64,000 nucleotides of DNA from Asterochloris sp. CNOR1 (GCA_963969365.1 OZ017760.1:868001-932000); one strand, 5' to 3'. Shown: positions 1 to 12,900, counted from the stretch's first letter. Notes: generated by a model not told the origin, from the letters alone. Numbers and translations are program-made.

Positions 1-2390
1 CCTGCTGCTTGTGTGCCCAGCCAATGCACCTGATCCTGAGCTGGTGCTGCCGGGCAAACCTTGCTCGGCAGGTACCTCAGGTGCGTACCAACAGTCTTGC
101 TCCCCAACGTATGCTGCTTACCCATGCAATCAGCCACATGCCTGACCCTCCGTCCACGCTGCTGCCAGGGGCACCTGTTCTGGTGTGGTTCCCTGGGGCA
201 TGTCCAAGGAAGTAAAGCAGCTTCAGCACCCATCCTGCTTGCTCACCAGCATGGTCCTGCAGCTGTGTGTCACCATTCGCCAGCAGGCTCTCAGCCCTGG
301 CAGCTACTGCTGGGGCACCCCATCCGGCGGGTCCCAGCAGCTGCATTTCTGACTCACACAACTCAGAACACAAACTGATCCTGCTGACTCAGCCATGCAA
401 CCTCACCCCATGCTGCTGCCAGGCGCACTTGTTGTGTGCCTCCCAGGTGCCACGCTTGACACAAAGGCAGCTCCAGCTTGCTGACTGACATGACCCTGCA
501 GCCACATGCCATCCCTCCACCAGGAGGTCTCATGCCCAGGCAGCTGCCGGGTGAACCCCAGGCGGGGTGTCCCAGAGGTGCCCGAAAGTCGGGTGTGACT
601 TGCTCACCAGCGGTGTCCTGCAGACGGGTGTCGCTCTCCACCTCAGCCCAGGCAGGTGCCATGGGCACCCCAGGCGGCACGTCTCCCAGGTGCACATTGA
701 AAACCATGAGGCGCCCTGAGAGGCCCAGCCACTGGGCGCGGCTGCCCTGCTTCAGGCTCCAGGCAGTGGTGGCGGCCAGGGGTTTGAACTGCCAGCCAGA
801 GATCTCGGCTGTGACAGAGTGGCCTGCAGGCAGCAGTGCAGCAGTCAGCAGGCTTTGAATGCCCCAGCAGTGGCACGGCCAGGGTGGTGAAGCGTCAGCC
901 AGAGGTCTCGGCCACCACACAGGGTGATCGTCATGGCTGCAGTCAGCAGTGTGTGCTGAAGTGGCAGTCAGCGGTGAGAAGTGCTGGCACAAGATCTCTG
1001 CTGCCACAGAGCAGCCTGTGCAACCAGTGCAGCGGCCACTAGGTGCGGCATGCCCAGCAGTGGCTGCAGCCAGGGCAGTGACCCAGCCACTAATCTATGC
1101 TGTCACAGAGTGCAGCTTAGTGGTGCTGCAGCTTCAGGGCTGTGGGCTGCCATCACAACCTTTACGATGGTGGCCTGCACAGGCTGGTCAGCAGAACTGC
1201 GGCCTGCAGCGCAGCTGCCTCTTAACTGGGCCTGGGCATCCCTGCAACTGAAGGGGTCATTGTCCAGGCATTCAGCACAGGACAACTCCGTGCAGATGCA
1301 GCTGGCCCATAACTCTGTGGCCCTGGCCGGGCCCACTTCAGACAGGCATCACTGTCTTCCCTACTTTCCTGACAAAGTGAAGCATGCAAACAGCCATCAG
1401 CCAGACTCGGCTCCTGTGTAAGCCGCTCACAAGATGTGCAAGCAACATGTCTGCGCAGCTTGACTGCTGTGACAGTGCGCACTGCCCATGGACACCTAAG
1501 ACCCGAACACTGCCATGGCCTGCTCAAAACCTGCCAAAGAGCAGGCTGCAGCTGCAGCAAGCTCACCAGCTGTGACGTTGATGAAGCCAATCTGCGCAGG
1601 GGGCATGTGCCAGCCGTCCTGCTGCTGCATGAAGTGGTGGGGCACACGCTGGCTCAGCAGCAGGGACCCATCGGAGCTCCACGGGGATATGTCGGTGTGG
1701 CTGAAGGAGTGCACTTCATCACTGGACTGGCTGAGCATGGCCACCTGCACTGGGCAGGAGCAGTGAGCGATGCCACTTGAACTGGGCATGGGGCTGATTA
1801 TGCAAGCTGCTCTGATGCTGCATGTGCATGAGCAGCTGGGCTGGCCACCATCACTGCGCCTGGCCACCTGCCCAGAGCAGGATGACTGAAACATGTTGGT
1901 GCACCCCATGACAGGCCTGGCTCAGCAGGGCCACTGTGCAGGCTGCTGCGTGTGCACTGCTGGATGCAGGTTGCACCACTAACAGTCTACAGCCTGGCCA
2001 TGGCACAACAGCAATCGTGAACTCCCTGGCACTTGCTGCGTGCTGCCGGCAAGCACAGGCAGCATGAGCCAGGTACGCACAGGACCAGCGCACACATGCT
2101 GGTACCTGCATCTGTGCACTCAGCGATGACGCAACTGTGCTCACAGCCCTGTGCTGCTGAGGACAGATGGAGGGCAGAAGGTAAGCAGCAGCCCACCTGC
2201 ATGGGCATGACCCTGAAGTCTTTCATCAGCTGCTCAGTCAGTGATGCAGCCTCCTGTGGCTGGGAAGCAGCAGCAGCATTGACGACCTGGCCTGTGCCCC
2301 GCTGCACCTGCTGCTGCCTGGCCAGCATCAATAAGTGCATGTCGTTGTGGCACTGCTGCATCCTGTAGGCAGCAATGGCTTTTCGCATTG
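1..2390 (-). CDS. Unrecognised multi-exon gene, 3' part outside window
   Basis: I do not recognise this protein. Three stretches on the minus strand look like real exons, with consistent amino-acid composition and good splice sites. The first, about 2208-2371, begins MQQCHNDMHLLMLARQ and ends before gtgggc. The second, about 1577-1742, contains DGWHMPPAQIGFINVTAG and ends before gtgagc. The third, about 612-817, contains EISGWQFKPLAATTAW and SGRLMVFNVHLGDVPPG and ends before gtgagc. Possible further coding lies near 2480-2640. The protein may be secreted or bind carbohydrate, judging only from the Trp- and Gly-rich beta-like character, which is weak evidence. The 5' end is not resolved and the gene runs off the left edge. 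Its introns hold arrays of copies of the edges of the third exon, listed separately. Confidence 0.5.
239..634 (-). repeat. Duplicated exon donor edge
   Basis: Bases 601-634 cover the last codons and splice donor of the exon at 612-817. They have a similar copy at about 239-275. Both read gctcaccagc, then gtcctgcag, then a gtgt tract, and the copy keeps a usable gtgag donor. Confidence 0.65.
791..1116 (-). repeat. Four-copy intron array of an exon acceptor edge
   Basis: The acceptor edge of the exon at about 612-817 (bases 791-830) is followed upstream in the intron by three diverged copies at 894-930, 987-1021 and 1087-1116. All share a core like agatctcggctgtgacagag, and spacing is about 90-100 bases. 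The alignment was made by eye. Confidence 0.7.
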
Positions 2391-2918
2391 ATGAATTGGT
2401 GTGTAAGCGCATATTGCTAGCTGATGGAGATAGAGCAGTGCATACGCATGCACCGCACCAAATGCCCTGCATTCCCCAGCAGCTTCATGCATTACCTGAC
2501 AGCTGTGCCATGGATGATTGAGACGCAGGGCAGGGCAGGTCCAGCATGCAGCCTTGGGCAGCAGCTGCAACACGGTCCATCTCTGGGTAGTGCTGCTCTG
2601 CCTGCGCAGCATGCTGGCCCACCGCAAATGCTTGCAGCCCTGCTCTGCCTGGCACCCTGCATTGCGCTGCGCGCATCTGTGCGTGGCCCACCCAGCCCGG
2701 GCTGTCAGCTGCCAATCTACAGCAGCTCTGAGTTGCCTACTGTATGCCCTGCGGGCGCCCCACAGAGGCACCCCTAGGTACTGCGGGGGCTCAGAACCTT
2801 TCAGTCTGACACTCTGGGCACCTCTCAGGCTCCCAGCTCAGTCACTAGCGCCGCCTTGCATGGCACCCTCCCATTCCCCACACCCTCAGCTCCTGCTAGA
2901 ACGTATGAAAAGAAGCTG

Positions 2919-5900
2919 CTAGCCCCACACACGCACTCGCCTGTAGTGCAGGTAGGCCATCTGCCCCTCAGTCTCCACCTTGTGTAGGACCAGCCACCCT
3001 GCGCACAGGTGCTGCCAGCTGCGCACCTGCAGGTGCCCAAAGGGAGGACCTGCCTCCTCACCTTTCAGTCTGCAGGCAGGCAATGCAATGGGCTTACTCT
3101 GCTGTGACTGGTGCTGAGTGACAATCAAACAGAGCAAACTGCTGCAAAAAAGGTGGCAGCTAGTAATGGGCAACATGACCTGTGCTGTAGACGTGGCGGC
3201 CTCCCAGTGTGCGGCAGCTCTGCAGATGTATAACAGGTGCATTCCCGAATTCGCCAAGACATTTCTGAGGTGCATGCACAAGCATATGGCATGACGTGAG
3301 CTGATAGCGCGTGCTAGGTAGCGCATCAGCCTCTGCATGCAGTTCTGCCACTGGCCTGCTGGCTCTCAGTGATGGAAAAGCAGTACATGAAATATCGAGC
3401 TCACTCAATAAAGCAGCAGCCTCCAGATGCTGTGCGGATCATGGGATGGTTGATGTGCCGCAGCTTCAGCCCCATCACCCTGGAGCAGCAGCACAGGTGA
3501 ATTGGTGCTCGTGCTGATTGCCTGCATTAACTAACGCACCGCCTGCACCTCTCTAGCAACTTTGCGGCATTGGACTAGCTCAGCCAACAAGGGCACTAAG
3601 TACCAGGTCAGGCAACATGCAGGTGCAGATGCCGGTAGCTGCCTGCAGTTTAGCACAGACATGTGTGGCCGACATGATGCCCTTCCCTTGCTCAGAGAAA
3701 CTCGTGAGGCTGGGCACAGGCAGCTTTTCTTGTGCAAACGCAGAGTCTCCCCACCAAAAGCCAAAAGTGGCGTCCTCATTGGGCATCAGCTTGAGGGGGG
3801 ACACCTGGTTCAGGGCATGCAGGGACTGGGCCACGCCATATGAGAAGACATACCTGCAAGGGGTGATGCAGACTTCGCAGAGGTGCAGCAAGTGACGAGC
3901 ATGCCCGGCAGCTGCATCATTAGGCAATTTCTGGCCGATCAACAGACAGGATGCTGGGCAGGGCTGTTACAAGCACAGCACTTGTGTTGCAGCAGCTGAC
4001 AGGCTGAAAAAGGTATGATCTGATTTCGACTGGTATTGCATGCCACTGGGCAGCAGCTGGGGTCACTTGATGCACAATGACATTGCTGACGCGCAGCATG
4101 GGTGCAAGGCAGCAGAATCATCTCACCCGCCTCCAAACATGTAAGGCACATAAAATGCCTGGCCAGTCAGCCTGCAACGGCAGAGGAGCATTGTGCAGGC
4201 TTGGCAGCAGCACCTTGAGTCCAATGCAAGACACTCAGGGCACCATTCTGTGCTGGTCCCTGCTGCTGTACAGCAGGAGAAACAGTGATGAGAATACACA
4301 ACAGCAGCAGCTGGAACATGCCAAGGGGTCATGTGCAATAGACTCATGCAGCCTGCAGGTCTGAGCGAAGAAAGGGCGCGCACTGTGAGTACTCCAGGTT
4401 ACTCCACTTGTTGTCAGCCTCTGTGATGACGACGCCATTTCGCTTCTCCTGGCCTGCAGCAGCAAGCAGCATGTCAGCTCAGACAAAGTCCTTGTTACAG
4501 TGCACAATCCACCAGCAACTGGCTGCTACAAAGGACCACCCGACCTGCGGCACTGTGGCAGCTTGTCAGCTTGCAGAAGGCACTGAGAAAAGGCGCCAAG
4601 CAGATTGCCAGCCGGCCGTGGCGTGCATTTTGACGCCCTCCTCTCAGCTTGGCAGGGCAGCCGTACAGCGCCTCAGCTTATGAAAATCCTGTGATTGCAG
4701 TTTGCTCACAGCCTGTGGCAGGGTTGCTGAGACACCCCTCCTGGCATGCAGGGCGGGGGAGCTACACCTCAACTCACAGAGACCCAAGATGGCGCAGCGT
4801 GTGCCCATGCCAAGCAAACTGAATTGAACTGCCTAGATGGTAGGTGAGGGCTCACTTGCAGGTCACAGCTGACACAGCCAAGAAAAGCAAGGGTGGTCAG
4901 GCTGTCTGGCCGCAGATAGCAGCCCAGAAGTACGTCATATTGCACTTGTTGCCATTGCAGCATGACAGCACGTAGCGGGCCTCTGTCACTGATGCTGCAC
5001 AGCACCTACACCCAAGATCAGTCAGGTGCCAATAACGCATGACAAGTTTTGGCAGTCTTCCAAAGTTGATGCCCTGCCCCTGCGCTGTGTCACCATGCAT
5101 CCGCAGCTTCCCACCTAGATAGATCTTCTCATCTGCACAGTCAGGGCTCTGGCACAGCCCCCTCAAAGTGTCCACCAGAGCTGCTGCATCCAGCCAGGTG
5201 TCATCATCTGCAGCAAGGTGAAAGAGTGTGAGGAGGCTGTCAGCAGGGCATCACTTGTGCAGCCGACGGCTATGCATAGGCTGCTTTCCAAGAGACCAGC
5301 AGCGCAGCAGGGACAGGGCTTCCAGCAGCAGGCACTGTTCAGCAGGGGCAAAGCCAACTCACCCGCCTTCATCACAAAGCGAGGGTGCACATGCTCCGTC
5401 ACCCACTGCACAGGCATCAAGGTCTCAAGAGTCAGCTGTGCCTGTTGCTGCTGCCATCTAGAAAGGGAGTCGCTGCCGCCTTGCCTCCGTCTCCTGTGGA
5501 AGAATTTGGGGTAGCCCTTGATTCCCAAGCAGGCAGCACACTGGAAACCAGATGCGCTAATGCGCAAACCTAAGGCAAGCGAGCTCATGAAGCACGTCAT
5601 GTGGATCACAGCAGTGCATCAGCCGGCATGAGACACAAAGGAATTGCCTGGATGTTTGCAGACTAGAAACATGGGGTCAGAAGGTGTCAGTTTTGGCAGG
5701 CTAGGTGAGTGCATGTGACACACAGACTTTACCCGACCATTTGACCAGAGCCATGGGTTCAGGAGGTGTCAATCTGGCCTTGATGGAGCCTTGGGCAGGC
5801 AAATGCGTTCAGTGCAACATAGGCTGCAAGAATCTGACAAGGTGACATCTGGCCGCATATTGAACAGCATCTCTTGCAGTCCAGGGCCTGCCAGCTGGCG

Positions 5901-8499
5901 CAGCATGAGACATGGCCAGTGGCAGCAGCTTTACACGATTGCAGGTTACATGATTGCAGGGCTTGTATCTCACAGCTGTGTGTTTGCATGCACCTTTGCC
6001 AGCTGCACACGTCCCTTTGCTGTTCCAATTTGCCTTGAAAGATATCATGCAGCTACAGTCGTCGAGCAATGCTGCACATGGGTGCATGTGACGGCACAAT
6101 TTCTGGCAATCCCGGAGAGTCCTGTTAGCGGGTGCTGTGAGGCTGCAGTAGACAGGGCACGGCAGCCATCCGGCAGACAGCACATCAACTCCTACGGCTG
6201 GTGTGTAGAAAAGTCGGCTGACATTCCTCAGCCGACTTTCTCTACACAATTGCTGCAGAGATTGATGTGCTCTCTGGCATTGCTGCTGTGCCTAAAGACT
6301 CATCAGTGGGCAGTTAGAATGATGACTGCTGTGCTCTGTCTGCTGCAGCCTCAAGTACCCTCTTTGGGATTTGCGGAGACTGGGCCGCCACATGCATCCA
6401 CGTGCAGCATGCTGCTTGACCTAACCCCTGGCCCACCTCCATAGAGGCAAGTTGCACATGCAGAGGCAGAGGATGCTGCTGGGGGAGTGCCATTGACCCA
6501 GCTGGCCTCACCAGCCCAATCCAATGTCAGCAAGCCTGTGACTCAGCTGCCCACAAAGGCCACCTCCACGAACGCCCAGATCTTGTGCACAGCGGAGCTG
6601 GATGCTGCAGAGCATAAGTCGTCACCCCAGCTGCACGTTCACCTCCACCAAATCCCATTAAAATTTTGTTCAAGATGTGAATTGCCAGCCCCAGCCTGGC
6701 GCTAAGGGCGGACACAGAACCCTGGCGTGCCCTACCTCCACAAAGGCCCAAGTCTTGTGCACAATGGAGCGGTAGTCGGTTGCCGAGTCCCCGTCTCGCA
6801 CCAGGATGATGTCTCTGTGCAGCTGGGCCTCCTGCACCACCTCCGGAGTAACCTCCTGCTCATACAGCACAAAGCGGACCGCCACCTGGGCGGCTGGGGC
6901 TGCTGCCACCCAGCTGGTCCGCACGGCATGGCGCCGGCCTGCAGGCAGGGCAGCAAGGGGTCAGCTGCTTGCAGCACAAACTTGACTGCTACTTCGGCTG
7001 AGACTGCCGCCACTCAGGCAGTGCACCCAGCGCGGCGTCGGCCTGCAGGCAGGGCAGGCATGAGGTTTGCAGTAGACCGAGGAGACTCAGGCTACTGCCA
7101 CCCAGGTGGTGCGCACGGCTTGGCGTGGGCTGCAGGCAGGGCCAATCACTTTGTGTGGCAGGCAACGTGTGAGACTTGGGGACTGCGTGGCCTGCAGGTA
7201 GGGCTCACAAGGGGCTGATTCATGGCAGGCAGCAAAAGTAATCTGGGGGCGTGGCGCCGCTCCCGCCCAGATGATGCGCACTGCCTGCCGGGAAGGCAGG
7301 GAAGCGGCAGGGCATTGATCATGCAGAGGACGCTGTGTATGCTGCAGGTGGGGAGACAGCAGGCGGTCAGGCTCACGGTTTGGCGCTGACCTGCAGGCGG
7401 GCACACAGGGGAAGGACAGCGACACAAGTAAGGGGAATGGCTCTGGCACCTCCCCATTGCCTGGGTCAGCAAACTGACCTCCAAGCACACTGTGTTGCTG
7501 TCTGCAGACTCCAGGACTGAACAGACGCATGCAGTGTGCTGCACTGGCTGACACATAACATCATCAAGTTCTGTGCCTTTGCATCTTCGCTGTGCCTTGA
7601 GGCGCTGGCTCTCACCAGCGCTGTCATGCTGGGAGAGCACCCCAATGAAGAGGAAGGGCTCGCTGGCAGCAGCGCTGTCCTGCCGGCCGCAGTCTACGGC
7701 GTCACCTGCATGGCAGCAGGGGTCCCTGTCTGTGCTCGGGGCAGGCAGGCGGGCCTGTGCCTGGTGACCAGCTACAGCAACTGTCAAGGCATGCTTCCTG
7801 CGCAAGTTCATGCATAGCCCCAGCAGAACAGTTTGTAGAACAGGGGGTTCAGGTCAGGCAGCAAGTTTTATCTGCAGGCTGGCCAGTGCCGCAATGGTGG
7901 CGCCTTAGTCAGACATGGGATCGCCAGGTCAGCCTGGCCTCCCAGGCACCCAGCATTTGGAGAGCGCCAGCCTCACCTATGCATGCACCCCCCTGCACTT
8001 GGGCATACTCAAAAACGCCACCCCAGGCTGCCGAAGCCCTGAGGGAGCTGGCCTCCCCCTGCTGCACTGGCGCCTGCAGCAGTGCAGCCTGCTGCACCTT
8101 GAGACGGGCTATCTCAGTTCTGGCCCTGCTGATCCTCGCCTCGACCAGGTTGACCAAGGCATACCTGCAGCCATGCAGGCTGTCTGAGGGGTGCTCCAGT
8201 GAGAGGCACCCTGGCCACCCCACAGCTGCTGGAGGCAAAAGCTGCAGGCAACAGCTGTCGGCAAGCCTGCGCATTCTGTCTGGGACTGGCTCTGACCAGC
8301 AGCAGATGCTGCAGCAGGCCAAGAATAAATGAGTGCAGCCTCACTTGTGCTCTAAAGCAGCCTGGCTGCACAGCCAGTCTGCATGGCTCCCCGTCTCAGC
8401 TGCCAGCTGCTGCAGGGTGTGCAACGGGGACAGCCACAGGCAGGTGCTGGCCAGCCCCAGCAGCAGGAGCCATGGCAGCAGCAGGCTACAGTGGCCCAT
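2919..8499 (-). CDS. Beta-1,3-galactosyltransferase-like protein (GT31 family)
   Basis: This is a probable Golgi type II membrane glycosyltransferase that adds beta-1,3-linked galactose or a related sugar. The start ATG at 8497-8499 opens MGHCSLLLPWLLLLGLAST, a short cytosolic tail followed by a signal anchor. Exons by eye are: 8345-8499 anchor; 7977-8164 stem with a coiled-coil-like ARISRARTEIARLKVQQ; 7616-7705 with PFLFIGVLS; 6736-6938 with AVRTSWV, VRFVLYEQ and DIILVRDGDS; 5363-5405 with HVHPRFVMKA; then 5207 downward with the metal-binding DDDTW and KIYLGGKLR; about 4360-4455; about 4125-4180 with VPYMFGGG; 3851 downward with YVFSYG and MPNEDATFGFWWGD; and a last exon near 2919-3030 ending GQMAYLHYR. 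The order matches GT31 proteins: AVR.TW, DDD, GGGY, EDV..G. The 3' exon choices after 5.1 kb are the least certain. The exon at 6736-6938 is flanked on both sides by copies of its own edges. Confidence 0.82.
6203..6247. repeat. Near-perfect 20-base inverted repeat, 6-base loop
   Basis: The arms are 6203-6221 (gtgtagaaaagtcggctga) and 6228-6247, its reverse complement with one extra base, around the loop cattcc. It lies in the intron between the GT31 exons at 5363-5405 and 6736-6938. It would form a strong RNA hairpin or DNA cruciform. There is no flanking target-site duplication that I can see. Confidence 0.8.
6561..7310 (-). repeat. Edge copies flanking one GT31 exon on both sides
   Basis: The exon at 6736-6938 has a donor-side copy (real 6733-6772, copy 6561-6600, including the exon end and a gtgg donor). 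It also has an acceptor-side array (real about 6900-6950; copies about 6998-7053, 7090-7143 and 7251-7310). The acceptor copies still encode recognisable versions of the exon start, such as RQAVRTTWVAVA and RQAVRIIWAGAA on the minus strand. Confidence 0.8.
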
Positions 8500-9174
8500 G
8501 CTGGCAATGTGTTGCGTTTTGCAGAAAACTCCTTCCAGTCTTGGACCGCCCCTACATGTGTCACCTCACTGCGGGGCTTGACTGCGCTGGCCCACCCATG
8601 CTCAGTGTCTGGCCCTGACCACATGCAGTATATGTCAGCAGGGCGGCAATGCTGCCCTTTTGGCTAAGGACACCTCTGCCCCTGCGCTGACCTGCAGCCT
8701 AGTTCTGCCAGCACGCCAGCACGAGCGCTAGCGCATCCCTGCAGACTTGCAGGGTCCATGTGCTGGGAGGTGTTCCTGGAAGTGGCCCATGGGGTTGCTG
8801 CATGGGTGCCAGAAAGTCGCTTGCATGCACGGCAGCTGCAGTTGCATCACATTAACTATTTGCAGTCAGCCAGTGACAGCTCTTGGGGTCATGGCACTGC
8901 TCACTGATGCTTGCTGCATGTCACGCCTGATGGTGGCAGCAGCAGCAACCTGCTCTTGGTCAATTGCTTGCCCTGAAGATCATTGGAGCATAGCTTTCTG
9001 ACATATTGGGACTGTCCTCTCCACCGGCACCCTGTTCTCTCTTTCCCCTTGCTCACCAGAGTCAAGCTCCAGGGGTCATGAGGCCACACCACAGGTTCAA
9101 GGCAGGCCCCAGGTAGGCAGCACCTGAGCTTTCCCAGAGAGTCTGCACTCAGTAACATGAGGCCCATTACATGT
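8500..9174. other. Gap upstream of GT31; no clear gene
   Basis: This stretch lies between the GT31 start codon and the small minus-strand gene. I see no convincing exon. It should hold the GT31 promoter and 5' UTR and perhaps the 3' exons or UTR of the small gene. Confidence 0.4.
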
Positions 9175-9708
9175 TCAGGGCAGCAAAATCAACATCCATT
9201 CAGGCAACTTGGGCTGCACATTTTGATGGCACAAGGCAGCATTTGTATACATGTATGCAACACTTCTGGACACTGTGATGAAACACTTCCAAGCATGGCA
9301 ATCAGCTCCCAGCTGCAGGAGGCAGGGAAGGTCAGTACACCCCTGCAGCATGCAGTACACGGAGCCAAACAGGTCACCACACAAGGGCTCACGTGGCTTG
9401 AAGATCAGCTGGGGCAGGCTCCAACCAGCCATGCAAATCCCAGCCAAGCTCATCAGAGCCGGCACAGCCTTGCTCTGCACCGTGTCACCCCTGCACCATT
9501 ATGCCAGGGGGTGCGGGCTGCCCTGCATGCACAGTGAGCGCCAGGGCATGTCTGCTCACAGGCCAGCCCTGTGCACGGCGCCGTTTGTCATGTTGCCATA
9601 CTGGATCATGGCCTGGCACTTCTTGATTCTGGCAAAGCCTCCGCGGCTCCTGTAGTAGTCTGCCCAGGTCATCCAGGGCACAGGCCTGGCATGCCCGATT
9701 GCTGCCAT
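9175..9708 (-). CDS. Small unrecognised gene, at least two exons
   Basis: I do not recognise this protein. On the minus strand an ATG at 9706-9708 opens MAAIGHARPVPWMTWADYYR, followed by RSRGGFARIKKCQAMIQYG and GNMTNGA, ending before gtgcac near 9585. A second exon starts after ggtgcag near 9480 with SKAVPALMSLAGICMAGWS, then LPQLIFKPREPLCGDLFG, and ends near the Met-Leu-Gln before gtgtac at about 9345. A possible further exon continues to a stop at 9175. The ALMSLAGICMAG stretch is mildly hydrophobic and could be a membrane segment. It sits head-to-head with the potassium transporter gene. It might instead be 5' material of another transcript. Confidence 0.45.
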
Positions 9709-9950
9709 TGGAGAGTAAGTTTTAATTCAGATTCCATGCAAGGGGAGTAGCTCTGACCTCGAGTAGGAACTGACCTCTGAAGCTATTGGGTTTCAGGCGG
9801 CGTGAAGCGGAAGCTGGCACTTGTTCAGCCAGCCACTCTGCTGTACACCTGCCTGGCGCGCTGCTTGTCTCACTGACATAGTCAATTGAGTTCACGCCAC
9901 ATCAGCAGCATCCAGAGGGTTCTGGCACCTCTGTCGAGCTCCAGTCAGAA

Positions 9951-12900
9951 GATGAAGGACCCGACTGCAGGGCCTCCTTCACTCCCCAAATCATCTCCCA
10001 AAACATCTGGAGGGCTCAAAGCGCGTCTCAGCAGGCTCACATCCAGGCATGGAGACGTGCTTTGCTGTGGCCAGGACTTTGAGGTGCTGGGTCAGGTCCA
10101 GCAACCACATCCAAAATGGCCACGCTGCAGGGCTGGCAGGGCTGCTTCTGAGGCCAGACAGGACAAGTTTTTGCCCGGGGTTGCAACAGGGAAATGGGAG
10201 GGTGATGTGGACCTTGAGGCGCAACAGGCGAAATATGATCCCAAGGTCTGTTGTGGCTGCACCAGCTGATCATGTTCACATGCAGCAAGTTAGGCCATGA
10301 CATCTTATCAAAGCTGCTCCCACCTCATCACAGCTTCAGCTTTAAGGCCTCTAGAATGCGGCCGACACCTTCTGTACCCATGCATTGCAGAAGCTGAGGG
10401 GCCTGGCTCTGCTGGCCATCTCCTTCCAGACATTGGGAGTGGTGTATGGTGACCTAGGTGCGCAGCAGCTGCACGTGGAGTGCTTCTCAGTCGGCGATGT
10501 GTCAGTTGGATTCAAGCTTGCGAGCAGCGCTGTGCCTGCTGAGCTGGCTGCTGCGCTCTGTCGCTTCAATAGGCTGTACTGTACTGACAGTGATACAGGG
10601 CATGCCAGGTGACAGGTGCTCGAGTTGGCCAGAGCTGCACTGACGGTCCTGCGCCTGCAGGCACCAGCCCTCTATATGTGTTTGCCGCCGTCTTTCAGGA
10701 GCAGCCAAATGAGGAGGATTTGGTGGGGGCAGTCTCCCTCATTGTGTGGACACTGACTGCTATTTTGGTGGTCAAATATGCCCTGATTGTGCTGAGGGCG
10801 GATGACAATGGTCAGGGAGGCACCTTTGCCCTGTACTCCCTGCTCAAGAGGGCGGGCCAGTACCGCTCGCGTGCTGGCGACCTGCAGCTGACAAGGTCAG
10901 CTGGTGCTCTGCTGCTTTTGTGGAGTCGCAGATAAAAAGGAGAGGACGCCTTGCTGCAAAGGCAATGCTCTGAAGCGGGTGAACCGGAATCGACCGCAAC
11001 TGCATGCACAGTGGGCAGGCGCACATGCATGCTGCTTGCATGTGCCGCCAAAGGCTGGTGGACCTGTCTGGCCATGCTCAAAGTGACCTTGCACTCCCAC
11101 CCGCTGCAGATGTCCCCCACTGCAGGGCCTACGTGCACCGCCAACAGGCTCACCATGCTCAAACACTGGGCTTCGCTTGAGCATCGCAAGCTGCTGCAGG
11201 TACTCCCAATTTGGGCCTGTTGGCACTGCCACAAAACTGAACAAGTTGAAATCGGCAAGCACAGCAGACAGCAGCTGGCGCACCCGCCTGGCTCGCAGCA
11301 TCACATACCAGAGGGTAGGTGGCCTACGATGCAGAGTGCGGCTGCTGTTTTGCATGCCTCAGATGCAGTGCTGCTGCTGCTGCTTCACCCTTACAGAAGG
11401 GCTGTCACTAGCAAGAATGGTTCTGGTGGCTGGCAGATGGCCAGGTTTCCAATGGTCACATCCTGAGGAGCTGCTGTTGTGCCTCTGCAGATCATTCGTG
11501 TTCTCGTAGTGCTTGGTGTTGGGGCCATTATGGGAGATGGGGTGCTGACCCCAGCCATCAGCGTGGTGTCATCCATAGAGGGAGTGCAAGTCTCCTTCCC
11601 TTCAGTCACCAGAGGTCAGACACACCTGCACTTTGGCTTGCCAGCAGCGGCCCTCACACTGCACTGCTCATGTTAGCTGTAGCAGGTTGCTGCAAGGCAG
11701 CCTATGGTGCCTCGATCAAGCAACGAACAGCCAGGCTGGCTGTGCAGTGCGGGGGGGGACTCAAGCACACAAACAGGCAACAAGTGATGCTGCCTGACGC
11801 TTTGTAGCGATGTCAACACACCTGCAGGCACCATTGATGCCATCTCCCTAGCCATCCTGTTTGTCCTCTTCAATGTGCAGCGGTGAGCAAGGATCAAAGT
11901 CCCTGCCTTGCAGAGCCATTCACAGCTCTGTGCCTGTTGGCAGCCTTGGTGGCAGCCCTGATGACAACAACTCACTGACCAGCAATTTGTTCCCTGGTCC
12001 AGATTCGGCACCAGATTTGTGGGCCTGCTGTTCAGTCCCATCATCTTTATCTGGCTGAGTGCAAACGGAGCGGTAAGGCACATGACATTCGACCTACAGC
12101 CTCACCTGTGATCATGGCCAATCTGACTGCCGTGCCTGATGCGCCTGGAGCCCACCAGCCAACAATAGCATGAAGACACCTTCACTGCTGTCACTGCTGT
12201 GTTTGAGCCTGACAGCCGCATGCAGGCATACATGTGCGCTACTACAACTCAGTCTCCCCCATGTTTGTGCAGATTGGAGTCTACAACATTGCCAAGCACA
12301 ACCCAGCCATTCTAAGGGCCTTTGGGCCCAACTACTGGTAAGCCGTGGCTGGAGCTCGTCTGTCTCTCTGCTAGTCACCCAGCCAGTGATGCCGACAGTG
12401 CTGCACAGCCTCCTTCATGCCTTTTCAGCTGCTGAGCAATTTGACTGGCAGTGCTGCACACCTACTTCATGTGCTGCAGGTTCAACTACTTCCTGAGGAA
12501 TGGTACCCAGGGCTGGAGGAGCCTGGGCGGCGTGGTGCTGTGTATCACTGGAGTGAGCCACCATCTTTGCCTAAATCTAAAAGCACCTGCGTGGTGCCAT
12601 TGCATGCATGCTGGTGTCCATGGGCACTGCACCCCACAGCTTGTTGCTGGCACTAGTCCTCAGCAAGTACTGTGCAGCCCGCATGTGTCACCTCACAGTC
12701 CCGGACGCCTCAAGGCTCTAATGTCCAGCGCTGAGGTACCCCTGGCTCCTCCTAGGCCAGTGGCACCTATGTTGCCTGCCTGTGCCATAATTGAGGAGGT
12801 CCCATGTTGCCTGTGCCTGCGGATCATCATCCTGCCTGCATCGTCCACCCCTGGTGACAGGTGCATCTTTGGCACGTATTGTTTCACATCACACATGTGG

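Noticed and set aside
1-1200. Satellite or transposon-derived repeat at the left edge
   Set aside because: The repeated words trace back to the edges of the exon at about 612-817 and are not dispersed elsewhere in the window.
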